Shown piece after piece: positions 11,481 to 22,535 of a stretch of DNA of 64,000 bases (positions within the stretch are counted from its first letter, which is position 1; every line of letters starts with the position of its first letter). The stretch is from positions 1-64,000 of the forward strand of contig CALNHX010003649.1 in the NCBI GenBank assembly GCA_940337035.1, written 5' to 3'. A program made the translations under genes and the position numbers. The stretch is from Agriotes lineatus. Lineage: Eukaryota; Arthropoda; Insecta; Coleoptera; Elateridae. The notes under the pieces are model-generated. The model was not told the origin of the DNA. It did not search any database and worked only from the letters and a program-made list of their open reading frames with translations.

Positions 11481-12526
11481 GTTCATTTTTATTGGCTCAA
11501 AGACGTCAAATCTTGTATTTTTATTGGTCAGTTTTTGATAGACGAGAAATGAGTTGAATAGTCAAAATTATACTCATTCGGAGTCACGTGACTTTTGTCT
11601 GTCACTGTTAATCTTTAGTAAAATAGATGAAAAGAAGAAATTTGAAAAGGCATTTCGATGAAAAAAAATAATTTAACATTTCTGAAATGTCAGAACTTTT
11701 AAAGGATCTCCACTTTCCACAGCTTCTTGTGGTTATGCATCCTTACCTTTAAGTATTGTGTTAATATTACTTATATACCTAAATACTACTATATCTACAC
11801 TTAATAAAACTATCAATATTTACATGGTGATTAGGGCAGAATACTAGAATTATTGCTAATTTACATTTTTCTAAAATTGAAACTTAAAATTTTTGTTGTA
11901 TGCCATAGGAAGTTATTAATTTTGGTAAACAATTAACAATTTAACATTTATTTCTGTAGTAGTTTTAAATGCAGCTATAAAATTATATGAGAGATGAATA
12001 AGTCTTTTACCAATATACTGTGCCTTCCGAATTAAAATATTTGAAGGTAATTCTACAGCTGCACTTTTATTCTACTTGTGCAATCTTCACAATTAGAAAC
12101 ACACTTTAATATTTTTCGACCAACGTAACCAGTCAAGCGAAGTGACAAGAACTCGAAGCTTTGCGTTGTTTTGACATAAGGAGCCGCAGTGACGTCACTG
12201 CCGTGGATTTAGCGCAGCTGTTATTTTCACGGCTGCCGTGGATATAGCAACGGCGTTTATTTATACTATGCAACCTCAAAAAATTCAAAAATACATAAAC
12301 GTGCGTATACAAACTAAAATTTCATATGTAACATAAGTCTGTCACTTGACTAGAGCCCGAATATCCATTTGTTTATTCAAGTTATAATTTTACAATTTAT
12401 TTCAGGTCCAATTTGGTAATAAGCGATTCAAAGAAATAAGCTCGATAAGTGTGTTTACAAGTTCGTGATAAATAATGTTATTTAGGTGTTCATGACATAA
12501 ACTGCATACATCTGCTTTATTTACTT

Positions 12527-12716
12527 ACGGTTGGTCTTATGAGGGTCACTAAACTGACGTTAACTTTAAATTGCTGTTAAAATAAACAAAAGCTCATCAA
12601 AATGGTGGCGCTTATGACATATTATTCATTAGTAAACAAATTTTAATGCACTTTTGTTTATTTTAACAGCGAATTAAAGTTAACGTCAGATTAGTGGCCT
12701 TCATAAGACCGGCCGT
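12527..12716. repeat. 190-bp MITE nested in the pogo-like element
   Basis: Left arm ACGGTTGGTCTTATGAGGG...AAATAAACAAAAG and right arm CTTTTGTTTATTTTAACAGC...CATAAGACCGGCCGT are inverted over about 70 bp. The length equals the MITE at 14547-14736, and both have a TTAGTAAACAAA-type centre, so they may be sister families. Confidence 0.65.
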
Positions 12717-13268
12717 TAGTGTGTGAAAGTTGAAACCGTTAACGTTGGCAATTTCATCCGCGAACGGCAAAGAAAAGGGAGCACAAAGGTGCTCCGCGTA
12801 AAATCAAATCAGCGAACAGCAAAGCCGCGAACGGCGAGGTCTGACTGTATTAACGTAACTAAAAGCAAATATTAGTTATTTTGATCACTTGAAAACAGGA
12901 AGGTGTCGTTAATATGAGGTCTCAGGGTATTCCATTATACCATTTTGCAAAACTATAAACAAACGGAGTACACAGATACAATATTTTCGCTTTGTTAAAA
13001 ACTCTTTAAAATAAATCAAATTGCTATTTATGTTTAAATAAGTGTTCTATTCCGTATTTAGGGTTAAGCAAGGGTGCTCCCAAGATGTTCCATTAAATTC
13101 GTTCCCAAAAGCAGAATATGCAGGTAAGCAGTCTGAATCTAAACTTTTTATATATCATAAATTCAGCGCTATGGAGTTTCTATACAGATTGTGCGTAACA
13201 GGTGTTATCAGAGGAATTCAAATAAAAATAGAAAATTAGTATAAATTTGCAAATTTATCTTCAATTTC

Positions 13269-13680
13269 TATACCTTTTCAACTTCAAGTTGGGACTAATC
13301 AATTTCAAAATGGGAATAAATAATTTCAAAATGAAATAAACAATTTCAATTTGAGAATAAACAACTTCAAATCGGGACTAATCAACTTCAAATTGAGAAA
13401 AGCTTATTGTTAACGGTAGTCTTTGGAAAATGACAATTATATTGTTGTGACAAGACGGAACACCAGCAACAACTAACAATAATTAGTTCCGTCCTGTCAC
13501 AACCATGTAATTGTCATTTTCCAAAGACTACCGTTAACAAAAAGCCTTTCTCAATTTGAAGTTGATAAATCCCAATTTGAAGTTGATTAGTCCCAATTTG
13601 AAGTTGTTTATTCTCAAATTAAAATTGTTTATTCCCATTTTGAAATTGATTAGCCCCAATTTGAAGTTGAAATGGTATAG
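13269..13680. repeat. Fold-back element with arms of ~24-bp tandem units
   Basis: Each arm contains several variants of a GGACTAATCAACTTCAAATTG unit (also AATAAACAATTTCAA and GGGAATAAATAATTTC) followed by a single-copy inner arm GTTAACGGTAGTCTTTGG. The arms invert around a ~25-bp centre at about 13470-13490. Tandem units inside fold-back arms recall Foldback/FB-type architecture; no ORF is present. Confidence 0.65.
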
Positions 13681-14010
13681 TTTTTTTCAAGGAAACGAGC
13701 GATAATAGTATAGGTGCAGTAAAATGGGTGACAAAGAAAGGACAGGATTAAAAAACCCATTCTGAGAAAATTGATTTTAATAGAAAAGTTAAAGCTTATG
13801 GGAAGCCAGCAATAAGGAAGAAAATTTAAGCTATGAGACTATTCCGAAAGTAGATGTGCCTAGCGTGTCCGCTTCCTAAATCTTTAATCACAGTAAAAAC
13901 ATTATTTTATTATTATAATAGGTACCGTAAAATAATAGTTATCATAACATACCTAAATAAAAAACCATTTTAACAGCATTGTATAGAAACTAAAATAAAA
14001 TAACATAATA

Positions 14011-14240
14011 TACAGGGTGCCCGGATTTCGTAGGGACAACATGGGTAACTTTTGTATTTGAAGAGATAGAGAGATGGTTAAATTAGCAAAAAGGTGCAGG
14101 TTTGAGAGCTCATTAAGAATCCATTCTCTCATTCTTAATGAGCTCTCAAACCTGCACCTTTTTGCTAATTTAACCATCTCTCTATCTCTTCAAATACAAA
14201 AGTTACCCATGTTGTCCCTACGAAATCCGGGCACCCTGTA
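14011..14240. repeat. 230-bp palindromic MITE, arms identical by eye
   Basis: TACAGGGTGCCCGGATTTCG starts the left arm, and the right arm is its exact reverse complement over 110 bp, with only CCATTCTCTC as spacer (14121-14130). It is flanked by TA. Both open frames over it are the same peptide read from each arm and are not genes. Confidence 0.8.
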
Positions 14241-14546
14241 TAATAGGCGCAATACTTTATTCTACAGTAAGATACAAATACAAAAATTACAACAATTAAA
14301 AATTAATTTGGTAGCTAAAATTACTACTTTACCCTGATAGGATAAGTTAGTTTCCTATCCATCTATTGGTTATTTCCATTGATTAAAATTGTTTCATACA
14401 TACAGGGTGTTTTTAATAGTTATACAGATATTTTCAGAGAAGGTAGTTCTCATTAAAAGAATAGTTTCCGAGAAAAAGTAGTTTAATGTTTTAAGAAAAA
14501 AGTTTGAGAGCCACTGAAATTATTCAAAAATAATAATATAACACTA

Positions 14547-14736
14547 AGGGCCGGTTGCAGAAAGCAATGTTAAGTCTGGTGTTAGCTAACGTCGCGTCAA
14601 AGTGAACAAAATCGCATCAAATTTTGTTTACTAATGTATTAGTTACCATAAGCATTTGAGATTTGATTCGTTTTTGTTCACTTTGACGTCGCGTTAGCTA
14701 ACACCAGACTTAACATTGCTTTCTGCAACCGGCCCT
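14547..14736. repeat. 190-bp MITE (AGGGCCGGTTGCAG family)
   Basis: AGGGCCGGTTGCAGAAAGCA is inverted at the right end as TGCTTTCTGCAACCGGCCCT, and the TIRs run about 65 bp through GTTAGCTAACGTCGCGTCAA. No ORF. Confidence 0.75.
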
Positions 14737-14781
14737 ATACATAATAGATGATTTTTGAGGCTTTCACGGCCATTGTCATTA

Positions 14782-14867
14782 AGTAACAAACGACTTCCGG
14801 GATTGGACCGTGTCATGATTGAGATCTCAATCATGACACGGTCCAATCCCGGAAGTCGTTTGTTACT
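14782..14867. repeat. 86-bp perfect palindrome
   Basis: The 43 bases beginning AGTAACAAACGACTTCCGGG are exactly repeated in reverse complement, meeting at GAGA|TCTC (14824/14825) with no spacer. It lies between the 190-bp MITE and the Crypton region. Confidence 0.85.
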
Positions 14868-14999
14868 ACTATACATAATAATTAATTAATTACTAATATA
14901 AGAAAAACACAAAACGTGATAAAGTAAATCTTTTTTTCCCAGCCGGTTAGAATAGTAGGCATTACTCACCTCATCTGAGGTAAGAAAGTCCGTTTTTCT

Positions 15000-15500
15000 T
15001 ACCTAGGTAAGAAAGTAAATCACGCAATTTTTATGAAGAAACTGTACCGCATGTTAGCTGACTGCTGACGAGTGCTGATTCTGACAGCTGACATATTGAT
15101 AATTGACGGACTGACGGATAATTGACTTTATGACTTGTGTTACAGTCTGTTTATACGAGAAATTAGGAATGCATTCTGTGAGTGTTCACATCCTTTTGAT
15201 GGAGGTAAGTACAAAACCGTAAGTGGCCCCGTGAGTGACCCTTCATTCATTGGAATTAAATTAACATCTCGCGCATGCGTACTCACGACAGGAGAGGCTA
15301 AAAATCACCGTGCGCGCCCGCCCTTTATTTTTTAATCCAACCAAAACTGCTTTGACAGTTTGAACTCAGTGAACATAACCTCAAAAAGTATAAATAGTAA
15401 AGCGATTTTTTAACAACACAAACACTATTATGTATTTATTTCGAAATTAAACGAATAATAAACAGTGAAAAATTGTATTTATGTAATGTAATTTAATAAT
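15000..15500. other. Non-coding stretch downstream of the Crypton gene
   Basis: Contains the duplicated motif TTACCTAGGTAAGAAAGT (14990-15016). The frame 15135-15335 has no family resemblance. On the minus strand this would be the 3' flank of the recombinase gene. Confidence 0.4.
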
Positions 15501-15510
15501 AATTCTAAAT

Positions 15511-16646
15511 TTATGACTCTGCATTAAAATTGAAACTAAAGGAACAATTTGTACAACTTTGAATGGTAATTCCCGTTTTTAAATTATTAACGGGTATGTT
15601 CAAATCTGAATTAACTTTATTTGAAATATTTGTAGCTGCAGTACTTTGTGGAATTGCCGGAATGTCAGAGGTAGATGGCCCTGGTTGTGGTTCTGCCAAC
15701 TGTACCATTTTGGCAATTTTTTTTTTACTTTCGAGGGAATCCTCCACATATCCTTCGGCGATGTTTGACGATTTCCAACCTCCATGGCGTTTCAAGTCTA
15801 AAACTCCGCCACCCTGTGCAGCTAGTGCAGTAGCCGAGGTTCTTCGAAAACAATGTCCAGTAAAAAGGTGTGAGTTTTCAAGTTTTAAAAAGGTAGCAAT
15901 ATTTTTAGGCATACTCCCAAATGTATTATGCCCAATCGGCTGCTTCGATACTTGCCCATTACGAACAGTGAGGAAAAACCGTGACTGGTCTGCAGGTCTC
16001 ATACCAAGGTACTTTTTGGTGATACGTATCCAGTTTGGTTCAATTATTACAAACTGTCTTGAAGTTCCAGTTTTTGTATAAGATATATTTACTCTAATAA
16101 TGTCCTCTTTTATCTCTAAATCATAAATTCTCATTTTACAGAGCTCATCGCTTCTGCAAGCGCCTGCTGCGCCCATAATTAAAGCAACCTTTAATTGGAA
16201 ATTTTATTTTCAGAAATTGACACATGTTACTTACTTTTATGGGAATAAATTCCTCATCTCTTGCATCTTTAAAAAAGGTATTGACTTGGTTAATAATGAG
16301 AACTGAAGATTTTTTTTCTTATAACCCACATTTTGTCGTTTCAGAAATTATTGTAATTTGAGATACTTGGAAATGTCGACATTATCTCTTAGGTTTAATG
16401 TGGATTTAGTCATAGAATAGATGGACCACAGTACCACAGTGTTGATGATTTGTAGTGTTTCGATTTTTCTTCAAAATATACTAAAACTGCATTTTCACTG
16501 ATTTTCGTCACTTTTTTGGCATTACACCATTCCTTAAAGTTAGAATAGGCCTTATTATATCTATCTTGTGACTTTTCAGGTAATAAACTGCTGACAGTAG
16601 CAAGGGCTGCAGCACGGATTTCAGGTGGGGTGCATGATGTGTTCAT
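15511..16646 (-). pseudogene. Crypton-type tyrosine recombinase, three N-terminal lesions
   Basis: The C-terminal catalytic half (15511-16176) is open and keeps every expected residue of a tyrosine recombinase: Arg in GACRSDEL, H-x-x-R in GHCFRRTS, His in RHGGWKS and the nucleophile Tyr in AEGYVEDS. It belongs to the Crypton-like family common in insects. A 45-50-bp GT-AG intron (about 16192-16237) separates it from an upstream exon. The N-terminal part (from MNTSCTPPEIRAAALATVSS at 16646) is broken by an 8-base tandem duplication near 16427-16442 (shifts frame after SSTLW), a stop codon after KLQ near 16352, and one base missing from an A-run near 16315. The C-terminal ~50 residues are Ser/Asn-rich and unstructured. 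Not expected to make active protein. Confidence 0.75.
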
Positions 16647-16889
16647 TGCTTTCCATGTCAGACATTTTGGGTAAATCTGCAGTTCAGATTCTCTCTCTTC
16701 TCAGACTGCCTATCCAATATCTTTATTGGATGTTAGCGACCACACTTCTAAATTTTTCTTTGTCTCTTGCGGTGTTAATTAGTTCCCCTATTGATCTTAA
16801 ACCAGTCCACTGTCTTATGTTTCTAGCCCAGGACATCTTATATTTGTCAAAACTTTACACCAATTTACACACCAACTTACTTTAAAATT

Positions 16890-17430
16890 TCAGAAAATTT
16901 AGAAAGGCGACGCCGATTTGACAGTTCTTATTCGAATCAAGCAGCCTACTATTTAGTAAATGCTATTTTTATTTTTAAAGATTTTCATTATCCCATTCAT
17001 AGAATTTTTAAGTTTTCAGAGTTACTTATGAATAAAACTGTTTAGAAACATTTTGAGAACAGCATAAAATCGGAAAACATGCTGCATATTTTGCAGGCTA
17101 TTTTCACCTTTAACAACTTTAACAGTCTGTTGCATTATTTTTATAGTGTCAAATTTTGCTCCACTGAGGCCGGCTGGGAAAAAATAGTATTCAAACTTCG
17201 GCTCGGTTTATAAACTTTACGCTCGGTATGCAATACTGCACCTTCTTACCTTGGTTTGAAATATACTATTTTATATTATCTAATTATTTAAATCGGAAAA
17301 TTTATATCTCTAATTGGCAAATTGCGTTTTAATTCTTGAATTAGAAATTCTGGCAAAAATATGGAAAAATAAAATTTTGTTAATTTGTCAATCGTATTAT
17401 TCCAAGTTTTTACTTCTTGTTATAAGTTCG
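16890..17430. other. Non-coding stretch
   Basis: AT-rich, no coding signal. Includes the candidate right terminus of the Crypton-bearing element at 17168-17187. Confidence 0.4.
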
Positions 17431-17433
17431 CAG

Positions 17434-17865
17434 TTAATTTTTTTGGATATATATGAAAAAATAAGAATATTCTCGATTGGTAACTTCAAGTTGACCTTGT
17501 ATTTGATACATATAGTCCTGATTCGATTTTAATTTAATTTTGTTATCACTGTCACTAAAACAGTAACTTACTACTTTAGATGGGACAGCTTCTCTTACAC
17601 TCATATCTTTAGCAGAAAACAAGCATTTAATTTCAATGATCGCATCATGATCAATTAAGCCGTCTGGAGAGGCACCAATGAAATGAACATTTTTATGGAT
17701 GAAAAGACCGCATGGAACGACATTCAGACAAAATTCTTGTTCAAACAATTTTTTTGCGTGGATTTCATTTAAACTTCCATATTTTAAAGATTTAGCCTTG
17801 CTTTCACGTGGTAATGAATATAATAAAGATTTTACAATATTTATGGTAGATGTTGTCTCTCCCAT
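17434..17865 (-). pseudogene. YqaJ/lambda-exonuclease-like nuclease fragment
   Basis: The 143-aa frame resembles the YqaJ viral recombinase domain (PD-(D/E)xK nuclease fold) found in many insect transposon-associated proteins. Visible motifs: YGSLNEIHAKKLFE helix with the conserved Glu (about residues 29-42), FIGASPDGLIDHDAIIEIKC (catalytic Asp at the GASPD block and E-x-K at about 78-80), and a YMYQIQGQLEVTNREYSYF block (about 120-138). In-frame sequence (ICKM) continues just before the Met and then meets TAA, so the start is probably an internal exon. No partner domain is found nearby, so this is a fragment of a larger element protein. Confidence 0.6.
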
Positions 17866-17899
17866 TTTGCAAATTTAAAAGAAAAATCTATTTCTTTTT

Positions 17900-18500
17900 T
17901 TTTTAGTGATTTGTGAATATATCTTATTTTATTTGATACTTACTTCTTTTGAAGATTATTCTTCACTTTTTTTTATACTTCGTTGACCACTACCACAGGT
18001 CAAATGTTTTTTGCTACGTAGCCCCATTGCAAAAGTCAAAAAAGCAAAGTAGAGGCAACACAAAACACAATAAAAGACACTAATACACACAACAAAATTA
18101 TTTGGGTAAATGTAGAAAGAGTCACCAATTATGACCTTTATAGGTGCAAGTGAAGATATTTCTAACCGCCCACTTACCTTCTTTAAAACTCACCCCATGA
18201 GTAGACGTACTTACGTCGATATAGATACATATATAATTTTAAATAAATTTATTTACCAACTAAAGTTTTTAGTCACCATTTTATATTTTTTAAATGATGT
18301 TTTACATATTAGCATACATACATTAGTTTACATACGCGGCCAACGTGTAAATAGAGAAATAAAAATAACATCAGACAAGTGAAAATCTCTGACCAATAAA
18401 TTGTCAGAAAATCAAGTTCATTCGATGTTAAAAAGTTAATCGCAATTAAATATTTAAGTTCACGTTTTGTAAACGACCACTTAGTTTCTTTAATGAAAAC
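17900..18500. other. Non-coding stretch upstream of the mariner-like gene
   Basis: No first exon equivalent to the MERYS-type N-terminus was found here, so the adjacent transposase has probably lost or never had that exon in this copy. Confidence 0.35.
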
Positions 18501-18531
18501 AGTGTTGGAAGGTGAGTAAATTTGTTCACAG

Positions 18532-19479
18532 GACCTCAGTTGCGAAGACACTCTGCTAGAACAACGGAAGACAATATTGTTAATGTCTTAGCAGACGTGG
18601 AATTGAATCCCCACGTTAGTACGAGAGCAATGTCTCGCGCGTTGGGTATATCACGTACTACTATTCTAAACATTTTAAAGGATCACAGGTAAGTTTTTAT
18701 GTCTCTAAAAATACTACCTTACATGTTTCACAATGTGTTTGTTATTTCAAATTTTTAGACTGCACCCATATCATATGGTTTTAGATCAAGCCTTAAATCA
18801 CGAAGACTTTGACCGACGGATAGATTATTGTCATTGGATGTTGGGCATGATTAGGGAAAATAGAGAATTTTTATCCGAAATTCTTTGGACGGATGAGGCC
18901 ACTTTTAGAAGTGATGGAAACATTAATTTGCATAATATGCATTATTGGTCTGACAACAATCCTCACTGGTTGCGCGAGGTCCAACATCAAGGCCATTGGA
19001 GTCTCAATGTGTGGTGTGGCATCCTGGGCGGAACTATTATAAGTCCCTATTTCTTTGATCAACCACTAAATGGTGCTGTGTTCCTTGATTTTCTGGTAAA
19101 CCAATTGCTTATTTTGTTAGAAGATGTGCCCTTGCAATTACGGCAAAATATGTTTTTGCAACTAGACGGTTGCACAGCACATTTCTCAAGAAATGTGCGA
19201 GAACATTTAGATCTAACATATCACCAGAAGTGGATTGGGCGAGGAAGTCTATTTCCTTGGCCACCCCGATCCCCAGACCTCACCTGTTTGGACTTCTATC
19301 TATGGGGTCGGTTGAAAGATATTGTTTATCAAATTCCACCAACAACGAGAGACGACATGAAAATCCGAATACAGGAGGCCATTCGTAGCATTTCAAGCGC
19401 AGAAATTGAAGCTGCTATAATGTCCACGCATGAGCGGCTCCAACAATGCATTGAGTGTGATGGAAGACAGAGCATTTAA
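18532..19479 (+). CDS. DD41D mariner-like transposase, at least two exons
   Basis: Cut-and-paste transposase of the IS630/Tc1/mariner superfamily. Exon 18532-18688 encodes the second HTH (SARTTEDNIVNVLADVELNP ... ALGISRTTILNILKDH). A 70-bp GT-AG intron (18689-18758, gtaagt...tttttag) joins AG|A to give Arg and continues into the catalytic exon 18759-19479. Catalytic Asp 1 lies in WTDEATF, Asp 2 in LQLDGCTAHF and Asp 3 in TCLDFYLWG, with 41 residues between Asp 2 and Asp 3, the signature of the DD41D (rosa-like) group. The exons are intact. The N-terminal HTH exon is not found upstream, so the copy may be incomplete. TIRs were not located. Confidence 0.7.
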
Positions 19480-22190
19480 GGAGGCATTAGTTTTATTTCA
19501 AAATCGGCCCTTTTTTCTTATTATGCCCCTACACGTTTTTTTAAATTATTTGAACTAAGAATACTTTTATTATTTAAAAATTATTAAATTATGAAATTTT
19601 ATCATTGAATCTTGAAAAAAGACAAATAAATAACAATAAATATCGCTGTAATAACGTCTTTTTAAAATTATATGATAACTAAATTTTCTTTCTTCGATAT
19701 TTCAGGCTACGAATAAGATATCGAGATACGGTTTTCACTAGCCTATTTAGGTATCATTTCACTACATTTTTATGAAAAAAAGTCATATTATTGCATTTAA
19801 TTTTTTAGAGAATTTTGCAATTTTCTGTTATTATATCAAAAAACGCGCTCTAGCGGCATCACTAAGAATTAGACATATCACCGGTAAGATGGGTTTCATG
19901 GAACAATAAATGCTTTTTCCAACGAGACTAAGTTTGTTATAATCCGTTCAGTGGTTTAGGAGTTACTTCTGTTTATTTAAAAAAACATTGAATTACCCCC
20001 CCACCACTTTATTTTAATAGATATGTCAAAAAGTGTTAAACAAAAATTACTCGAGTAAAGCTTAGCTTTAATAAGCATATATCTTTTGGTAACATTTACT
20101 AGGAGGATTTCAGTGAAAAATCACTTTAAAGGTTTAAGTACAGTGGCTATATAAGGACAGTGTGGTCAATTTTAAAAAAGGCAGCCATTATGAGTCGTCT
20201 CTACAACAACCAGCCACGCCCTTAGGTATTGTTCTGTGCAGGGCCTGCTAAATTGTAAGACAAACGTCACCCTGCTAAATTCTGACATAAACGTCATTTT
20301 ATACGAACTGGACATACGTGAAGTTCCGCGAAGCTTTACAGAGCGGTGGGTACCCACGATCGAAAAAATGTGTGCAATGTGAGGTGGTCAAATGTGCAGT
20401 GTAACATTTTTACAATAATGTCAATAATATTACTTAAACAGAATTAAACGGCAAGAGACGACGTGAAACGTAAAGAATCGCTGCCAGCGATTAAGGTACT
20501 ATATTTATACGAGCAAGCTTATCCGCCATTTTGAGTTACTGAAAATGGTGGCAAATTTAAATTCTAGTTACTTTCCAAATAGCATACGGTAAGTCGGAAA
20601 AACAACAATCATGTCATTTAATTTAATCCATCTTGAAAAAGATTGGTTTTTAATCAAATAAAGAGAAATACTGTTAACTAACACGCACGTGGTTCAAATT
20701 AGAGAACTTTAATAGTACCTTAGTTCAAACAACAGTGACGAGTGACAGAACTCAATAGAACTGACAGATACAGTTGACAGCACAGAACAACACCTATAGA
20801 TTTAAATAACCACACTTGGATGAAGACTGTAATTATAATTAGCATCGTAATGGAATGCACCAAGATTTAAATCAGCATGCATTGTTCGTCTGGATCGAGC
20901 AGTACGTACTCTAACGGTTTCTAGTCTTGCTTAGTTGACAGACGACAGAACGCACGGTTACCGGTCAGCGCAGCCAACGGCTTGGCGCTAAAATTCCTGT
21001 GACACAAAAACTAGTGAAATAAGCTTGCCTGGTTAATACAGCACTCTACCAGCGATTCAAGATCCTCGTTAACGAGCAACCTAATATCGGAATATAAGTC
21101 AATGTGTCCTTTGTTATCTTCTTTATTGTGTTTTGTACATAAAAAACGAGAATTTACAACATTTTGCATTGGTCGACACAGAGACTACGTACAAAAGCTC
21201 AACAAAAACTGACTTTTTTGATATTCATAATCAAACCGTTCTATTTATACCACCAGTTAATTTAGAGGAATATAATATTCAGTGTTACGTAGCCCAGAAA
21301 TTCTCTTTAATTTGATGCAATAATCTTTGTCATTAAGACATTTATATAGTATATTATAGCTTTTGATTTGGGCTAATGCGCAATTTTCGCAAAAAGTATT
21401 TTACTTTAACTCGTTGACATTTACTTATGCAAACGAAAATTCGACATTCGCTTAGACAGAACACTGTAGAATTTTATGATGACTATTCAATTCACCTGTC
21501 ATCTGTCAAAAAGTGACCAATGAAAATCCAGAATTCTGACGTTCCTTGACCAATCAAAAAAATATCAATGTATATATCTTCCTAGAAGGTATTCAAGTGA
21601 CTATTCAACACTACAACATATAAGCCAATCATATTGAAGACATTTGCTTTTTCCAACCAATAACAGCAGTATATCACTGAATATTGGGCACGATGCAAAA
21701 TATTCACAAAACAATGTACGTACTCAAAAACTAAATAGCCTTGTTGCGAAATATCGCTTAGCAACGATGTTCGGTCTTTAGTGATATCGCTAGGTTACGT
21801 AAAACTAAACACCAACAAACTGTGTGAACAAAGTTTGGCTTGCGTTAAAAATTTTAAAATGTTGTGTTTTGGAAGTATTTCGCTGAATTTAATTGAGGAT
21901 GAATATTAATTGTTGGTTTATTTTTCAATAAAGTTAATCGCTATGTATTAATAGTGTTAAATAGTCGTCCCAAATACCACTCGAAGTGGATATATACTTT
22001 TTAAATATTTTGCCATTTCCATAGAAATTATTACAAATTTCACTCAACAAAATCACACGTAAATGTCACTCGCCTTCGGCTCGTGACATTTTTGATATGA
22101 TTTTGTTTCGTGAAATTTAAACGCAATAATTTACATGGAAACGGCAAAATATTTGTCAAAAATATATCCACTACTTGTGGTATTACCCTT
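19480..22190. other. Non-coding stretch with scattered repeats
   Basis: Contains a fragment at 20245-20300 (CCTGCTAAATTGTAAGACAAACGTCA) related to the palindrome at 53960-54028. Open frames at 20172-20357, 21133-21315 and 21582-21764 show no domain. A C-run and A-rich tract occur near 19980-20030. I see no gene. Confidence 0.45.
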
Positions 22191-22194
22191 GAAT

Positions 22195-22360
22195 ATTTTT
22201 AACAAATGCGATTTTTATTTGTAAAAGTCAATATTAGTTTTCTGTTACTATAGAAATTGCGTAGTTTGTTGTTAGATTTACTGAAAACTAATTTGAAAAA
22301 GTAGTTTGGTTCATTAATAAATAGTCCCTCGAATACCATTCTTAGTCAAAGTTAAGTAAT
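22195..22360. repeat. Dispersed repeat B, copy 2 (inverted relative to 11.2 kb)
   Basis: Contains AGTCCCTCGAATACCATTC and CTTAGTCAAAGTTAAGTAA, reverse complement of the 11190-11360 block. The right side joins a different repeat end, CTGGCCACCCTGTAC at 22530-22544. Confidence 0.55.
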
Positions 22361-22535
22361 TATTTTTGCGGAGGTAGGTTTAAGATGGCGGTTACGGCCC
22401 CTGGTGACCATTTTGGAAATCTGAAAATATTTTCCACGGTCTTCTTTTGGCCACTTCTTTTGACATAAAATTTTTTACCGAAAATCTCTACGACGAATAG
22501 TTTCCGAGATACAGCACTTTGCATTCTTATCTGGC

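Larger units (their letters stand above)
10433..12847. mobile_element. pogo/Tigger-like non-autonomous TIR element
   Basis: Left end CAGTCCGACCTCACCGTTCGCGG and right end CCGCGAACGGCGAGGTCTGACTG (12825-12847) are inverted copies with two mismatches, flanked by TA on both sides (10431-10432, 12848-12849). The CAGT...CCTCG start and TA target fit pogo/Tigger elements. A second inverted block (CCGTTGCTATATCCACGGCAGCC, 10561-10625 versus 12190-12254) extends the arms. No transposase remains. At least three smaller elements are nested inside. Confidence 0.65.
14931..17187. mobile_element. Possible bounds of the Crypton-bearing element
   Basis: TTTTTTTCCCAGCCGGT at 14931-14947 and GGCCGGCTGGGAAAAAATAG at 17168-17187 are inverted and bracket the recombinase pseudogene. 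Classical Cryptons lack TIRs, so these could instead be ends of an unrelated element into which the Crypton inserted. Confidence 0.3.

Noticed and set aside
13953..14337. Two frames coding the same MVKLAKRCRF peptide
   Set aside because: They are the two arms of the 230-bp palindrome read from each strand.
15563..16081. 172-codon plus-strand frame
   Set aside because: Antisense shadow of the Crypton catalytic exon.
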